A stretch of DNA of 27,959 nt from CALXSC01 sp964493475. GTDB lineage: Bacteria > Pseudomonadota > Alphaproteobacteria > Rickettsiales > UBA1997. The first letter of the stretch is position 1, and each line of letters starts with the position of its first letter. The notes beneath the pieces were generated by a model, which made no database searches, was not told the DNA's origin, and worked only from the letters and a program-made list of their open reading frames with translations. Where the stretch lies: NCBI GenBank assembly GCA_964493475.1, contig CAZBNS010000011.1, forward strand, positions 1 through 27,959, read 5' to 3'. The translations under genes and the position numbers were made by a program. Shown here piece after piece: positions 16,889 through 23,450 of the stretch.

Positions 16889-17381
16889 TTTTGGAGATTT
16901 GACTAAAAAGGTTGGCGGAGATTTAAACTTAAATTCTGTGCTTGGTGTTGATATGATGATGATTTTAGGTGCTTATAGATTTTGTATATCAAATGCAGCT
17001 TATCAAAGTCTTATGAGAACAACAGAGTATAAATGGGAAGAATTAAGTCGCTTGAATAGTGAGTCTGCCTTGCAGTATGCAGGCAAAAGTTCTGAGGTTA
17101 TAAATCTTGATGGTGAAATATACCCGCATTTTAAGGGTGGTCTGCAGCAAATAACTCTTATGCGAGCAGAGGCAAGTTTAGGCTTACCTCTTTTTTTAAT
17201 TTCCGGAAATGGATTTGCATTTGGACGTTGGTGTATAACCTCTATAACTGAAAATCAAACTTATTTTTTAAAAGATGGAACGCCACGAAAGATTACTTTT
17301 AGCCTTTCTCTAAAGAAATATGGAGAAGAAAAGCAACAGGGATCTAAAGGAATTGTGCGGAAAGTAGTAGATTCATTATAA
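16881..17381 (+). CDS. U: Tail protein gpU
   Basis: 166 residues, as in P2 gpU (about 159). Tail completion protein. Signatures: MMMILGAYRFCISNAAYQSL followed by a tyrosine-rich WEELSRLN segment, then the conserved LQYAGKSSEVINLDGEIYP, and GNGFAFGRWCITSITENQTYF, then a closing strand FSLSLKKYGEE. It overlaps the tape measure end and is followed by a terminator-like hairpin rather than directly by gpX. Confidence 0.93.
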   Translation: MTSFGDLTKKVGGDLNLNSVLGVDMMMILGAYRFCISNAAYQSLMRTTEYKWEELSRLNSESALQYAGKSSEVINLDGEIYPHFKGGLQQITLMRAEASLGLPLFLISGNGFAFGRWCITSITENQTYFLKDGTPRKITFSLSLKKYGEEKQQGSKGIVRKVVDSL

Positions 17382-17411
17382 AACAACTTTACTTATACAA
17401 ATCTAGATTAA

Positions 17412-17446
17412 AATCCTCATTGTAAAAAGCAATGAGGATTATTTTT
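17412..17446 (+). terminator. Intrinsic terminator between gpU and gpX
   Basis: Eleven-base perfect stem AATCCTCATTG / CAATGAGGATT with a seven-base loop (17423 to 17429), followed by ATTTTT. It lies inside the tail gene run, directly ahead of gpX, so late transcription must pass it. Confidence 0.75.
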
Positions 17447-17450
17447 ATGT

Positions 17451-17681
17451 ATGAACAAAATAAATAATCATATCATGATATACAAAACAAAAGATGGCGA
17501 AACTTTAGATTTTATATGCTGGAAATACTATGGAAAAACCGAGGGTATTGTGGAACAAGTTTTAAAAGTGAATAGGCATCTTGCAGAACTTCCCCCAATA
17601 TTAAAAGCAAACATACAAATAAATCTCCCCGTAATAGAAGTCAAAAAGCAAAGCAACAAGAAAATAAAACTTTGGCAATAA
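17451..17681 (+). CDS. X: Tail protein gpX (LysM-like)
   Basis: 76 residues; P2 gpX is about 67. The core reads YKTKDGETLDFICWKYYGKTEGIVEQVLKVN in two halves, then LPPILKANIQINLPV: the LysM-like 'GdtlD.ic...yG.t....e.vl.aNp.La....l..G..I.lP' pattern of gpX. The first eight residues are extra; an in-frame ATG at 17475 could be the true start. It sits 12 bases before gpD. Confidence 0.88.
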   Translation: MNKINNHIMIYKTKDGETLDFICWKYYGKTEGIVEQVLKVNRHLAELPPILKANIQINLPVIEVKKQSNKKIKLWQ

Positions 17682-17693
17682 CCATAATCAAAT

Positions 17694-18062
17694 ATGAAAC
17701 CAATATTTAAAATATTAGCCAATAAAAAAGATATATCTGATTTATTGGAGAATCGTTTGTTATCTTTACAAATAAGCGATGAAATCGGTTTTGCTTCTGA
17801 TAGTATTTCATTAGAATTAGATGATAGAGAAAACATTTTTGAAATACTGGAATGTGGTGCGGAATTAGAAGTATTTTTGGGATATGATAAGGACGAATTA
17901 TATTCAATGGGAAAATTTATTGCAGATGAAGTAGAAATCGCAGGCAAGCCTAATACGTTAATGATTACTGGTAGATCGGCAAATAATGTTCTAGGAAACA
18001 ACTTAGGAGACTTTAAGGCCACTAAAATTATTCGTGGGATCAATACACTTTGCTTGGAATAA
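17694..18062 (+). CDS. D: Late control / baseplate hub protein gpD, N-terminal part (frameshifted)
   Basis: 122 residues. gpD is the hub on which gpV sits. Here the N-terminal barrel is present: KDISDLLENRLLSLQISDEIG followed by DSISLELDDRENIF and a LEVFLGYDKDELYSMGKFIADEVEI run, then LMITGRSANNV. After FKATK the zero frame gives IIRGINTLCLE and stops at 18062. In the -1 frame the expected continuation appears at once (NYSWDQYTLLGIIKTIS), so one base has been lost between about 18024 and 18034, near an AAAA run. The two fragments together are about 330 residues, the normal gpD length. Confidence 0.85.
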   Translation: MKPIFKILANKKDISDLLENRLLSLQISDEIGFASDSISLELDDRENIFEILECGAELEVFLGYDKDELYSMGKFIADEVEIAGKPNTLMITGRSANNVLGNNLGDFKATKIIRGINTLCLE

Positions 18063-18682
18063 TCAAAACTATTTCAAATAGACATGGATTAGAAGCAATT
18101 GTTGACGATAATTTTAAAAAGATACTCGTGAACCACGTAGACCAAACGGACGAAAGTGATTGCTCTTTTATGCTAAGATTGGCCGAAGATTATGGAGCGA
18201 CATTAAAAGTTGCCAATGGTAAATTACTATTTATAGAACCAGCAAGAGGGTTATTTCCAGATGGAAATGAAATGCCAACTATAAAAATAAATTCCTCAGA
18301 TTTGTCCAATTATAGAATGCGTATTGCAGAACGTAATAAATATGGAAAAGTTATAGCAAAATATTATGACTTTGACGAAGCAGAGGAAAAGCAAGTTTCC
18401 ACTGAAGGTAATAACCCCGCCTACACTTTACGAGATATATTTATAAGCAAAAACCAAGCCACTCTGCGAGCTAAAAGCAAACTGGCAGAGATTGAGAGGG
18501 GTGAGTTTAGTTTGTCTGTTGAAATGATTGGCAACCCTCTTATATCTGCAGAAAGTAAAATTGAAATTTTAAATATAAGAGAAGAACTAAGAAATGCTTG
18601 GATCGTAAAACAGGTTAGACATAATTTGGATTCTTCCGGATTCAAAACAAGTATTGAGGCAATAAGACCTTTGGTTAGATAA
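18050..18682 (+). CDS. D: gpD, C-terminal part (frameshifted)
   Basis: 210 residues counted from an unlikely TTG codon at 18050; the frame is really open from about 18026 and has no good start of its own. It contains the rest of the hub: IIKTISNRHGLEAIVDD, then DESDCSFMLRLAEDYGATLKVANGKLLF, and RNKYGKVIAKYYDFDEAEEKQV, ending with AWIVKQVRHNLDSSGFKTSIE. All match the gpD family C-terminal half ('s.t..L..la...g.....'). It is probably not made unless the ribosome slips or the frameshift is an assembly error. Confidence 0.83.
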   Translation: MLGIIKTISNRHGLEAIVDDNFKKILVNHVDQTDESDCSFMLRLAEDYGATLKVANGKLLFIEPARGLFPDGNEMPTIKINSSDLSNYRMRIAERNKYGKVIAKYYDFDEAEEKQVSTEGNNPAYTLRDIFISKNQATLRAKSKLAEIERGEFSLSVEMIGNPLISAESKIEILNIREELRNAWIVKQVRHNLDSSGFKTSIEAIRPLVR

Positions 18683-18743
18683 ACTAAGCCTTCTAACGAC
18701 AATATTATTCATTATAAAATATTAAAAACAACAAGGAAAAACT

Positions 18744-19016
18744 ATGTATGAATTTTTTACAGAATTAGCAAAGCTACTTCCCCAATGGTTTTTGATGCTA
18801 TGTATTATATTCTTTGGAGTTGGACTAGCACTAAAACATATGTGGAAATGCGTTGAGAGACTGCTACTGAGATTTGATCTAAAAGAAAAGCAAAGATCTG
18901 CACGATATGATAAAATCCATGAGGATTGCAAAAAAGCTATAGACAACAACACGAATGCTCTCAAGAGTTTTGAGAATGCTTTAAACGAAAATCTAAAAAT
19001 AAATAATAGCAGATAA
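18744..19016 (+). CDS. Small membrane protein, holin candidate
   Basis: 90 residues. One hydrophobic segment, about residues 14 to 33 (PQWFLMLCIIFFGVGLALKH), then a cationic region and a helical, charged C-terminal half ending in Asn-rich residues. AAGGAAAA upstream. It directly precedes the endolysin, the usual holin position, and one-TM holins are known. The long soluble helix also suits an inner-membrane lysis accessory. No family recognised with certainty. Confidence 0.6.
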   Translation: MYEFFTELAKLLPQWFLMLCIIFFGVGLALKHMWKCVERLLLRFDLKEKQRSARYDKIHEDCKKAIDNNTNALKSFENALNENLKINNSR

Positions 19017-19050
19017 TAATAAAATAATATCAATAACAAAAAGGACAGCT

Positions 19051-19455
19051 ATGCCACAATTCTCAAATAGCTCAATGACAAAATTATCAACTTGCCACAA
19101 AGACTTACAACAACTTTTTAATATAGTGATAAAAAACTATGATTGCACCATATTAGAGGGACACCGGAACCAAAAGAGACAAGAGGAATTATTAAAACAA
19201 GGTAAAAGCAAAACAGAGGGAAGTAAACATCTTTTAAATCCATCAATGGCCATTGATGTTGCACCTTGTCCAATACCAAAAAATTGGGGAGAAAATGATT
19301 TTAAAGAGATAGCCAAATTTTACCACTTTGCTGGTTATGTTTTAGGAAAAGCAAGCAATCTTGGAATTAAAATAAGATGGGGTGGAGATTGGAATAATAA
19401 TAACAATTTCAACGATCAGACATTTGATGATTTAATTCATTTTGAACTTGCTTAA
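19051..19455 (+). CDS. M15-family peptidase endolysin
   Basis: 134 residues. L-Ala-D-Glu or D-Ala-D-Ala type peptidase that cuts peptidoglycan cross-links at lysis. Zinc ligands are visible as His60 and Asp69 in SKHLLNPSMAIDVAPC and His130 in DDLIHFELA, the family order H...D...H. EGHRNQKRQEELLKQGKSKT is the standard N-terminal signature and WGGDWNNNNNFND the pre-ligand loop. No signal peptide, so it needs a holin. The neighbours are a membrane protein and a spanin-like pair. Confidence 0.93.
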   Translation: MPQFSNSSMTKLSTCHKDLQQLFNIVIKNYDCTILEGHRNQKRQEELLKQGKSKTEGSKHLLNPSMAIDVAPCPIPKNWGENDFKEIAKFYHFAGYVLGKASNLGIKIRWGGDWNNNNNFNDQTFDDLIHFELA

Positions 19456-19529
19456 GAAAGGCTATAATATTAAGCCAAATTAAGACCAAAGGAACTAAAA
19501 CTAATATTAAAAACAATGAGGACATAACA

Positions 19530-19739
19530 ATGGCAAAATCCAATAATAACTTAATAGACATAATAAAAGAATTAATAAGCTATATTTTAGCTTTCTTTCT
19601 CGGTTCGTCCATTACAAAAAACAAAGCAAAGGAAAATTCAAATGAACTTGTTAAAAAAACACAAAGAGCTATTGAAAAAGCTAATCAAGAAACCAGCAAT
19701 AAAAATAGCAATAATTCTTACAACAACCCTAATATTTAA
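19530..19739 (+). CDS. Inner-membrane spanin candidate (Rz-like)
   Basis: 69 residues. A hydrophobic helix near the N-terminus (residues 9 to 27, DIIKELISYILAFFLGSSI) is followed by a charged helical stretch and an Asn/Ser-rich tail. The last third of the gene is overlapped in the +1 frame by a lipoprotein gene, the signature arrangement of Rz/Rz1. It is shorter than most i-spanins, so a second holin is an alternative. Position after the endolysin supports a lysis role. Confidence 0.6.
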   Translation: MAKSNNNLIDIIKELISYILAFFLGSSITKNKAKENSNELVKKTQRAIEKANQETSNKNSNNSYNNPNI

Positions 19740-19899
19740 TGGTTGTGCTGCCAATACCTACGATGGCAAGACTTTAATTTTAGCAATTCCAAAAGACTGT
19801 GAAAAGCAATATGTTGATTATTATAAATGTGAAATGACAAAAACATTTTTTGATAGATTGTTAAGAAAAAAATGTGAAGCTAAACCATGTGATAATTGA
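19642..19899 (+). CDS. Outer-membrane lipoprotein spanin candidate (Rz1-like)
   Basis: 85 residues starting inside the upstream small gene in the +1 frame. It has a Lys-rich N-terminus, a hydrophobic stretch (IAIILTTTLIF) and a lipobox ending FNGC at Cys35, giving a mature lipoprotein of about 50 residues with several Cys. Overlapping i-spanin and o-spanin genes are a known phage arrangement; together they bridge the envelope and fuse the membranes at the last step of lysis. The start has a weak AAGGAAA site about ten bases upstream. Confidence 0.65.
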   Translation: MNLLKKHKELLKKLIKKPAIKIAIILTTTLIFNGCAANTYDGKTLILAIPKDCEKQYVDYYKCEMTKTFFDRLLRKKCEAKPCDN

Positions 19900-20532
19900 T
19901 AAAATAAAGACTATTATTAAACAAAAATATTTTCATGAAATGTTGAAAAGAGATGTTTATCTATTTCTTGGTACAAATAAAATTTGGCATATAAGAAAAT
20001 CCTCAAATCCATTCATGATTATTGGAGTATTTTATCCACCGAAAACATAATGAATCCTTGCAAATCAATATTTGCTTTGCTATTATATTAATAATTATTT
20101 TTATAAATCTATGCAATACAAACACAAAATTATTTTAGCCTTGTCCCAACAGTTAAATATTCCACTAAATGATATTCAACGGTATGCCTATTGGAATTAT
20201 TGCAATTACTTGTTTTGAAGCTGATTATAGACAATGTCATAGAGATGTGTTGGCTGGATTTTGGAGAATGTTAAAGTTGTAAATCTATAGGTATAAGGAA
20301 TTTCCTAAACAAACGATTAAACAAGTATATAATCGTACCTTACTTTCAAGATATTTTACTGATTTTTTGTGGTTTTTCTCTCTCGTGGAGTGTTTTCTCT
20401 CAGATATCACACCTCATAATTTTTTGATTGGGTTTATTGAGGTGCGAAATAGGAATTATTTTTTGTTGATTTTACTTTGTTTACTTTGGTGCGATTTATG
20501 ATTTCTTTAAAAAGAGTTTTTTATTAAAACAA

Positions 20533-20550
20533 TGCTATTCGTAGTATATA
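20533..20550 (+). repeat. Direct repeat copy 1, TGCTATTCGTAGTATATA
   Basis: Matches the copy at 20713 in 16 of 18 positions. It lies in otherwise featureless AT-rich DNA. A shorter inverted version (GTGAATAGCA) lies at 20792 to 20801. Role unknown: regulatory, attachment or chance. Confidence 0.5.
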
Positions 20551-20712
20551 GATTATAAAACTTTTATGTCATTTTAGTTCGGTTTATTTTATTCTTTTTT
20601 ATTCTCTTTATTCTTTTTAACTATTATATTTATGGATTATCTGTTGCAGTTTTATTATTATATTTGATTACTTATATTAAATTTCAAAAAGGTTTTAACT
20701 TTTTGTCAAGTC

Positions 20713-20730
20713 TGCTATTCGCAATATATA
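20713..20730 (+). repeat. Direct repeat copy 2, TGCTATTCGCAATATATA
   Basis: Second copy, 180 bases from the first. The core GCTATTC also recurs inverted at 20793 to 20799, inside the candidate operon terminator. Confidence 0.5.
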
Positions 20731-20785
20731 CAAACTTATCTATTATACAATTTAAAAAGAAGTAATCAATTAAGTTAGAAAATAC

Positions 20786-20813
20786 AAAAAAGTGAATAGC
20801 ACATTACACTATT
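20786..20813 (-). terminator. Candidate terminator of the minus-strand operon
   Basis: On the minus strand a stem of five Watson-Crick pairs plus two G-T pairs (AATAGTG ... TGCTATT, 20795 to 20813) is followed closely by six T (20786 to 20791). It is weak but properly placed, 35 bases after the last gene of the operon. Confidence 0.4.
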
Positions 20814-20847
20814 GAAACTGGGTATGAAATAGTAATACTATATATAA

Positions 20848-21564
20848 TTAAAGAATTAGGCATGTTTTAGAGGTTTTAGGTTTAACAAATTTACCTAAAA
20901 TTCTTTGTCTTTCCATATATTGCCTTATCTCTTCAGATTTTATTCTAATTATATTTTCACTTGCAACTATTGGCAAGTTTAGTCCATCTCTTAATGCTAA
21001 CAAATATCCAGCCAAATTTAACTCCCTTTTATTCATAACAAAATCAGCTTGTTTTGATAAAAAACTCTCATTACAATAAAATCTATCAATTAAACTTAAC
21101 TGAAAAGGCCTTACTGTATCTGCTATATTAGGCTTAAATAAGGTAGTCAAACTTTCTTCCAAAGCTATTTTTTCAAATTCTGGACTTCTACCATCTAATC
21201 TTAAACAAACTACTTTTAGTACGCAATTGGTTTCTTTACTTGCTAAATATTCTCTGATTGGTTCAATATCACCAGTTCCAATTGTTGCTATAGCACAGGT
21301 AGAATCTGAAGACAAGAATTTATCCAAATCACTTTTTGTTGTACCATAGACTGTATCCTGTGAAATAAACTCTAATCCAGCAAAATTTCCCCTATCAACA
21401 ACCTTAACAACTCTTGAGTCGTCATCAAGTCTAGGTTCTCTGCATGTTGTTTGCGGTATACAATAAACCTGTCTTGCAAACATTCCTTCGGTTAAAAGTA
21501 GTTTTACCAAGCTTGTTTTACCGGCTGTTGTCGTTCCAATTATTGATATAACTACTTTATCCAT
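20848..21564 (-). CDS. Guanylate-kinase-like P-loop nucleotide kinase
   Basis: 238 residues, last gene of the operon. The Walker A motif is GTTTAGKTS (10 to 18). TTCREPR at 39 to 45 corresponds to the guanylate kinase TTR.PR loop, and GLEFISQDTVYGTTKSDL at 63 to 80 to the nucleotide-binding 'LE......YGT....v', keeping Glu65 and Tyr73 where guanylate kinase contacts GMP. The C-terminal half is not recognisable and is longer than in housekeeping guanylate kinases (about 205). It probably phosphorylates a nucleoside monophosphate, perhaps the modified nucleotide made by its neighbours, as T4 gp1 does for hydroxymethyl-dCMP. Its start overlaps the upstream stop by one base (TAATG). It ends in CLIL, formally a CaaX box. 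Kinase class is fairly secure, substrate is not. Confidence 0.75.
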   Translation of the reverse strand: MDKVVISIIGTTTAGKTSLVKLLLTEGMFARQVYCIPQTTCREPRLDDDSRVVKVVDRGNFAGLEFISQDTVYGTTKSDLDKFLSSDSTCAIATIGTGDIEPIREYLASKETNCVLKVVCLRLDGRSPEFEKIALEESLTTLFKPNIADTVRPFQLSLIDRFYCNESFLSKQADFVMNKRELNLAGYLLALRDGLNLPIVASENIIRIKSEEIRQYMERQRILGKFVKPKTSKTCLIL

Positions 21565-22121
21565 TATGCCTCAAATATTTTTTTTCTAAATTCGTCAAAT
21601 ATACCATTTTCATTACACATTTTATTATAGTCTTCATTGCATAAATCATTAACGACAAAATTAAATCCATCAGGAATAAATAAACTGTCAAATAATGAGT
21701 TTTGTAAGATTTTTTTAGATTTATTCTTTTTTGTTAATCTTCCATTTTGTTTTGTTGAAACAATAAACTCCCTTTCTGCATCTTTATAAACTATTACATC
21801 AAAATAATATGCTGGCTCATCTTCTTCTATAAGTTTTTCAATACCTCCTAAACCTATACCTTTCAGTACAAATTTTGTTAAGACTCCGGGGAAATTATTA
21901 TATTTTTTTATATACAAGCCAGAATCCTCACAAAAAACAGGTTTATTTAATATTTTAAAAGCTTCTCTGGTTTTTTGCATACAAACATATTCTTGATCCA
22001 GTGATTGAGGTTCTACTATTTCAAGTTTAGCTTGTTTTAAAACTATGTCTGTTCCAATTCTCTTTTGAGCATCCTTTAATTTTACTTCATTACCAGTTGC
22101 AAAATATATATTTTTAATCAT
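21564..22121 (-). CDS. HAM1/ITPase-family NTP pyrophosphatase, degenerate C-terminus
   Basis: 185 residues from the preferred ATG at 22121 (an upstream in-frame ATG at 22139 adds six residues without a ribosome site; family members start just before IYFATGN). HAM1/RdgB enzymes hydrolyse non-canonical purine (d)NTPs to monophosphates. The N-terminal signature IYFATGNEVK, EDSGLYI with the catalytic-region Asp, FPGVLTKFVLKGIG and the FDSLFIPDGFN strand (equivalent to YDPIF.p.G) are present. The SHR motif that contacts the base in RdgB is missing; the C-terminus reads NENGIFDEFRKK instead. A second homologue at the operon start keeps SHR. It could be inactive, altered in substrate or a heterodimer partner. 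Coupled to the kinase by one base. Confidence 0.85.
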   Translation of the reverse strand: MIKNIYFATGNEVKLKDAQKRIGTDIVLKQAKLEIVEPQSLDQEYVCMQKTREAFKILNKPVFCEDSGLYIKKYNNFPGVLTKFVLKGIGLGGIEKLIEEDEPAYYFDVIVYKDAEREFIVSTKQNGRLTKKNKSKKILQNSLFDSLFIPDGFNFVVNDLCNEDYNKMCNENGIFDEFRKKIFEA

Positions 22122-22180
22122 TTTTAATCTCATAAACATTTGATTATAATCGTAGTTATTAATTTTGAAAAAACAATAAT

Positions 22181-23371
22181 CTATCCAGTCCTATTCAGAC
22201 TTTGACCCGCTATATAGCCAGTACTCCAGCAGTTCTGCAGGTTAAAACCACCTATCAATCCATCAACGTCAATGACTTCTCCACAAAAATACAAATTTTT
22301 GCAAATTTTGGATTCCATAGTTTTAGGATTTATTTCGCTTAAATCTATACCGCCCGCAGTAGTTGACTCGCTTATATAAATTTTACCTGCAACATTTAGT
22401 TCAAAAAACTTTAAGTAGTGCAATAATTCTCTTATCTTGTTTTTGTCAATCTCTTTTATTATAATGTTTCCATCTATAGAAAAATGACTTAGAATTACTT
22501 TTACCAACCTTACATCAATAATATTTGAAAGAACATCAATAATTTTTTTGTCAAAATCACTCTTATTAAACTCTGAGTTAAATAGTTTAAATCTAATTTT
22601 GAAATTTGTATATTCAAAGTCGCAATATGTAAAGTATGAAGACACTGTATAGGCAATAGTTGATGATATTCCAGTTTTATCTATGGCTAAATCGCCAAGA
22701 ATCTTAATATTTCTTTTTCCGTTAATAAATACCGTAGCCTCTAAATTCTTCAATTTAACTCCGTTGGCTTCAAGTAAATAATCTTCTTTAATTTTTAACC
22801 CACAAGCTGATGGTGATAGTTTAATTATATTGTGTCCCAAACTTGATGCAAATTTATAACCAGAATTTTTTGGATTTAGCCGATTTCCGCCAGTAGCAAT
22901 AATTAAAAAGTCAAAACAATAATTATCAATATTGCTTTTTATATTAAATTTGCCATTTTTTGCGGTTATTTCCATTACTTCTTCTCTTATAATGTTTACA
23001 TTTTGATTTTTTGTTAGATTATCCAAAATGATTGTCCTCATTGTAGCAGCACTATTGCATTGTGGAAAAATTCTATTATCTTCCCTTATATAAGTACTAA
23101 TGCCAATTTTATCAAAAAAATTGCGAGTTTCTTTCATTCCGAATATTCCAAATACTGTTTTTAAAAATTTTTTGCCATGCGGATAAAATTCTATAAATTT
23201 TTCAATATCAGGTTCATTATACGAAAGATTGCAACTGCTTCCGCCAGTGCAAAGTAAAGTACTCAATGCAGTATTTTTCTCAAAAATAATAATTTTGTGG
23301 TTTTTTATTTGTAGTGCAGACATTATTCCAGCTGGACCGCCACCAATAATACATACTGATTTCATTTTCAT
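22181..23371 (-). CDS. BaiN/HI0933-family FAD-dependent oxidoreductase
   Basis: 396 residues, full length for the family. A Rossmann FAD site opens it (IIGGGPAGIMSALQI, residues 8 to 22). LLCTGGSSCNLSYNEP at 39 to 54 corresponds to the 'l.tGgGRCN.tN' signature, with the usual Arg replaced by Ser. LIIATGGNRLNPKNSGYKFA and the C-terminal LYFCGEVIDVDGLIGGFNLQ followed by CWSTGYIAGQ close the FAD site. Physiological substrates of this family are poorly defined; BaiN reduces bile acid intermediates. Here it lies between nucleotide-modifying genes, so a redox step on a nucleotide or base is inferred. It is also a common housekeeping protein, so its presence may be incidental, though gene spacing (41 and 79 bases) keeps it in the run. 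Confidence 0.88.
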   Translation of the reverse strand: MKMKSVCIIGGGPAGIMSALQIKNHKIIIFEKNTALSTLLCTGGSSCNLSYNEPDIEKFIEFYPHGKKFLKTVFGIFGMKETRNFFDKIGISTYIREDNRIFPQCNSAATMRTIILDNLTKNQNVNIIREEVMEITAKNGKFNIKSNIDNYCFDFLIIATGGNRLNPKNSGYKFASSLGHNIIKLSPSACGLKIKEDYLLEANGVKLKNLEATVFINGKRNIKILGDLAIDKTGISSTIAYTVSSYFTYCDFEYTNFKIRFKLFNSEFNKSDFDKKIIDVLSNIIDVRLVKVILSHFSIDGNIIIKEIDKNKIRELLHYLKFFELNVAGKIYISESTTAGGIDLSEINPKTMESKICKNLYFCGEVIDVDGLIGGFNLQNCWSTGYIAGQSLNRTG

Positions 23372-23404
23372 TTAATTTTCTATAGTATTAATATTTTATA
23401 AACT

Positions 23405-23438
23405 TCCTGCAAATAGAATTGTAATTTCACTTGCAGGA
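23405..23438. repeat. 8-bp inverted repeat between flavoprotein and TS-like gene
   Basis: TCCTGCAA at 23405 to 23412 and TTGCAGGA at 23431 to 23438, an 18-base loop, in the only notable gap (79 bases) of the operon. No clear T-run follows on the minus strand, so it may be an RNA processing or attenuation hairpin, or an operator. Weak. Confidence 0.45.
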
Positions 23439-23450
23439 TAGCTTAAGTCT

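Larger units (their letters stand above)
19900..20847. other. 948-base stretch with no convincing gene
   Basis: This lies between the end of the phage lysis genes and the convergent operon. It is very AT-rich. Short open stretches exist: 19940 to 20050 (36 codons, start MLKRDVYLFLGTNKIWHIRK) and 20184 to 20282 (32 codons, ending RDVLAGFWRMLKL). An out-of-frame stretch starting at 20111 reads toward the second, which may be the remains of one broken small gene. A weak six-base hairpin (20060 to 20075) may end lysis transcription. A 7-base inverted repeat lies at 20410 to 20416 and 20438 to 20444. Phage attachment sites could lie here, but none can be identified without the other end. Confidence 0.6.

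Noticed and set aside
18020..18062. Programmed frameshift in gpD
   Set aside because: No canonical X-XXY-YYZ heptamer in the correct register was seen, and frameshifting is not known for this gene; a one-base deletion or read error is simpler.
20331..20760. CRISPR array or tandem repeats in the gene-poor stretch
   Set aside because: Only two imperfect direct copies and one short inverted core are present, with irregular spacing; no repeat-spacer pattern.
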